Below are positions 6,264 to 6,964 of a DNA stretch of 6,964 bases, one piece after another (positions within the stretch are counted from its first letter, which is position 1; each line of letters opens with the position of its first letter). Below the pieces are notes generated by a model. The model made no database searches. It was not told the DNA's origin and saw only the letters and a list, made by a program, of their open reading frames with translations. The position numbers and the translations under genes are program-made. This stretch comes from Alphaproteobacteria bacterium (lineage in GTDB: Bacteria > Pseudomonadota > Alphaproteobacteria > UBA8366 > JADFVY01): contig JAOUMF010000104.1 of NCBI GenBank assembly GCA_029881615.1, positions 1-6,964 of the forward strand, read 5' to 3'.

Positions 6264-6268
6264 CCCCC
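6256..6268. terminator. GGGGG-TAA-CCCCC hairpin between convergent genes
   Basis: Five G and five C form a perfect stem whose three-base loop is the moaA stop codon. It lies 6 bp short of the stop of the convergent NTF2-like gene. No T-run follows on either strand, so it is not a standard intrinsic terminator. It could still act as a pause or 3'-end stabiliser for both transcripts. Confidence 0.3.
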
Positions 6269-6274
6269 AACGCC

Positions 6275-6685
6275 TCAATTAAACGTAATCGGGCCCTTCT
6301 CGCTGCGCATGGCGCGGGGCGGGTCTTCGGCCGTGGGGCCGGACTGGTGGTGAACCAGTTTCCATATGCGGTCCTCGCGCACGAAGACATTGGTTGCGAT
6401 CAGGTTGTTACCGGCGATGACCTCGAAGCAGATCACCGCGGCATAGTCGCCGAACAGCCGGATACGGGGGCCCAGCGCAACAATCGGCGCCTGGGAATCA
6501 TGCCCCAATATACCCTTCCAGCTTGCCATCACGGCCTCGCGGTCGATGATCGGCCCGCCGCCGGGATGGATGCAGCTCACGGGCGATTCACTCGCCCAGA
6601 GCTGCTCCATTGCTTCAAAGTCGCGACCGTTGAAGGCGGCATAGAACGCCTCATTGGCGAACAGGACGGCATCGTGGTCGGACAT
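6275..6685 (-). CDS. NTF2-like / SnoaL-like protein
   Basis: This 136-residue protein has the cone-shaped NTF2/SnoaL fold pattern: a helix at the start (AVLFANEAFYAAFNGRDFEAMEQLW), then VSCIHPGGGPIIDREAVMASWKGIL, then strands ending in VICFEVIAGNNLIATNVFVREDRIWKLVHHQSGP. The CIHP-G and TNVFVRE-WKLVHHQ-GP elements are typical of a small protein group common in proteobacteria (SnoaL_3/DUF4440-like). Members of the fold include isomerases, hydrolases and non-catalytic binding proteins, so no reaction is assigned. The ATG at 6685 has GAGGA 5 nt upstream. An ORF extended to 6751 would overlap the aldolase gene and is not used. It begins 8 nt after the aldolase stop and is probably co-transcribed with it. 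Its 3' end is 11 bp from the moaA stop, facing it. Confidence 0.85.
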   Translation of the reverse strand: MSDHDAVLFANEAFYAAFNGRDFEAMEQLWASESPVSCIHPGGGPIIDREAVMASWKGILGHDSQAPIVALGPRIRLFGDYAAVICFEVIAGNNLIATNVFVREDRIWKLVHHQSGPTAEDPPRAMRSEKGPITFN

Positions 6686-6693
6686 CCGGTTCC

Positions 6694-6964
6694 TCAGGCG
6701 GCCTTTTCCATGGCCGCCGACCAGGTTCCGGTCGCCGCCGCACCATTGCATCGCGCGCGCAACAGGAAGGCCGACTGCCCCGCCGGAACATTTTCGGTTT
6801 TTCCGCCCCAGGCCTTCAGGGCGGCGGCCTGCAACGCTCGGCCGTAAGAGAAGCTGAGCTTCCAGGGAAGTTTTCCGTCCAATTTGTTCATGGCGTCCAG
6901 ATGCTCGGTCGCGATCAGGTCGGACTGGCCGCCCGACAGGAACACGATGCCGGGCACCGCCGCC
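6694..6964 (-). CDS. Class I fructose-bisphosphate aldolase, C-terminal part only
   Basis: The last 89 residues are visible; the rest lies beyond the right edge. The enzyme cleaves fructose-1,6-bisphosphate into dihydroxyacetone phosphate and glyceraldehyde-3-phosphate in glycolysis, and runs in reverse in gluconeogenesis. [13 protein letters not shown] with the SGGQS phosphate loop, [23 protein letters not shown] and [11 protein letters not shown] are the standard C-terminal signatures of class I (Schiff-base) aldolases of the eukaryote-like type. The catalytic lysine lies upstream, outside the window. The vertebrate-type terminal tyrosine is absent; the chain ends MEKAA. The gene precedes the NTF2-like gene with 8 nt between them. 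Confidence 0.93.
   Translation of the reverse strand, partial: AAVPGIVFLSGGQSDLIATEHLDAMNKLDGKLPWKLSFSYGRALQAAALKAWGGKTENVPAGQSAFLLRARCNGAAATGTWSAAMEKAA

Overview
The window reads as a piece of a GC-rich alphaproteobacterial chromosome. The protein styles (MoaA, the NTF2-like protein, the class I aldolase tail) and a perfect CtrA-type box (TTAA-N7-TTAAC) at 761-776 point that way. A member of the Rhodospirillales or a related order is plausible, but this rests on pattern memory and not on a search. No rRNA, tRNA, CRISPR array or mobile element is visible.

Layout, left to right. A minus-strand gene running off the left edge (1-689) encodes a protein with a degenerate GGDEF-like domain. It lies behind an AT-rich promoter region that carries the CtrA-like box. 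Positions 886-5101 hold five closely packed minus-strand genes that look like one operon. In order of transcription they are: a six-pass membrane protein, a small winged-helix regulator, a cis-prenyltransferase of the UppS family, a B12-binding radical SAM protein resembling BchE, and fdhD. Divergent from this operon is moaA (5271-6263, plus strand). Convergent to moaA are two minus-strand genes, an NTF2/SnoaL-like protein and the C-terminal end of a class I fructose-bisphosphate aldolase cut by the right edge.

The most interesting signal is regulatory. A 17-bp near-palindrome of the form ACTTTRYAATRYAAAGT occurs twice in the operon. One copy overlaps the predicted -10 box of the operon promoter (5118-5134). 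The other is centred on the start codon of the cis-prenyltransferase gene (4084-4100). The two match at 15 of 17 positions. They are good candidate operators for the winged-helix regulator encoded between them. The operon therefore looks like a self-regulated unit linking an accessory polyprenyl synthase to a radical SAM enzyme, and the product is unknown. FdhD and MoaA are both molybdenum-cofactor proteins. They flank the unit, and fdhD is translationally coupled to the radical SAM gene by an ATGAGTGA overlap.
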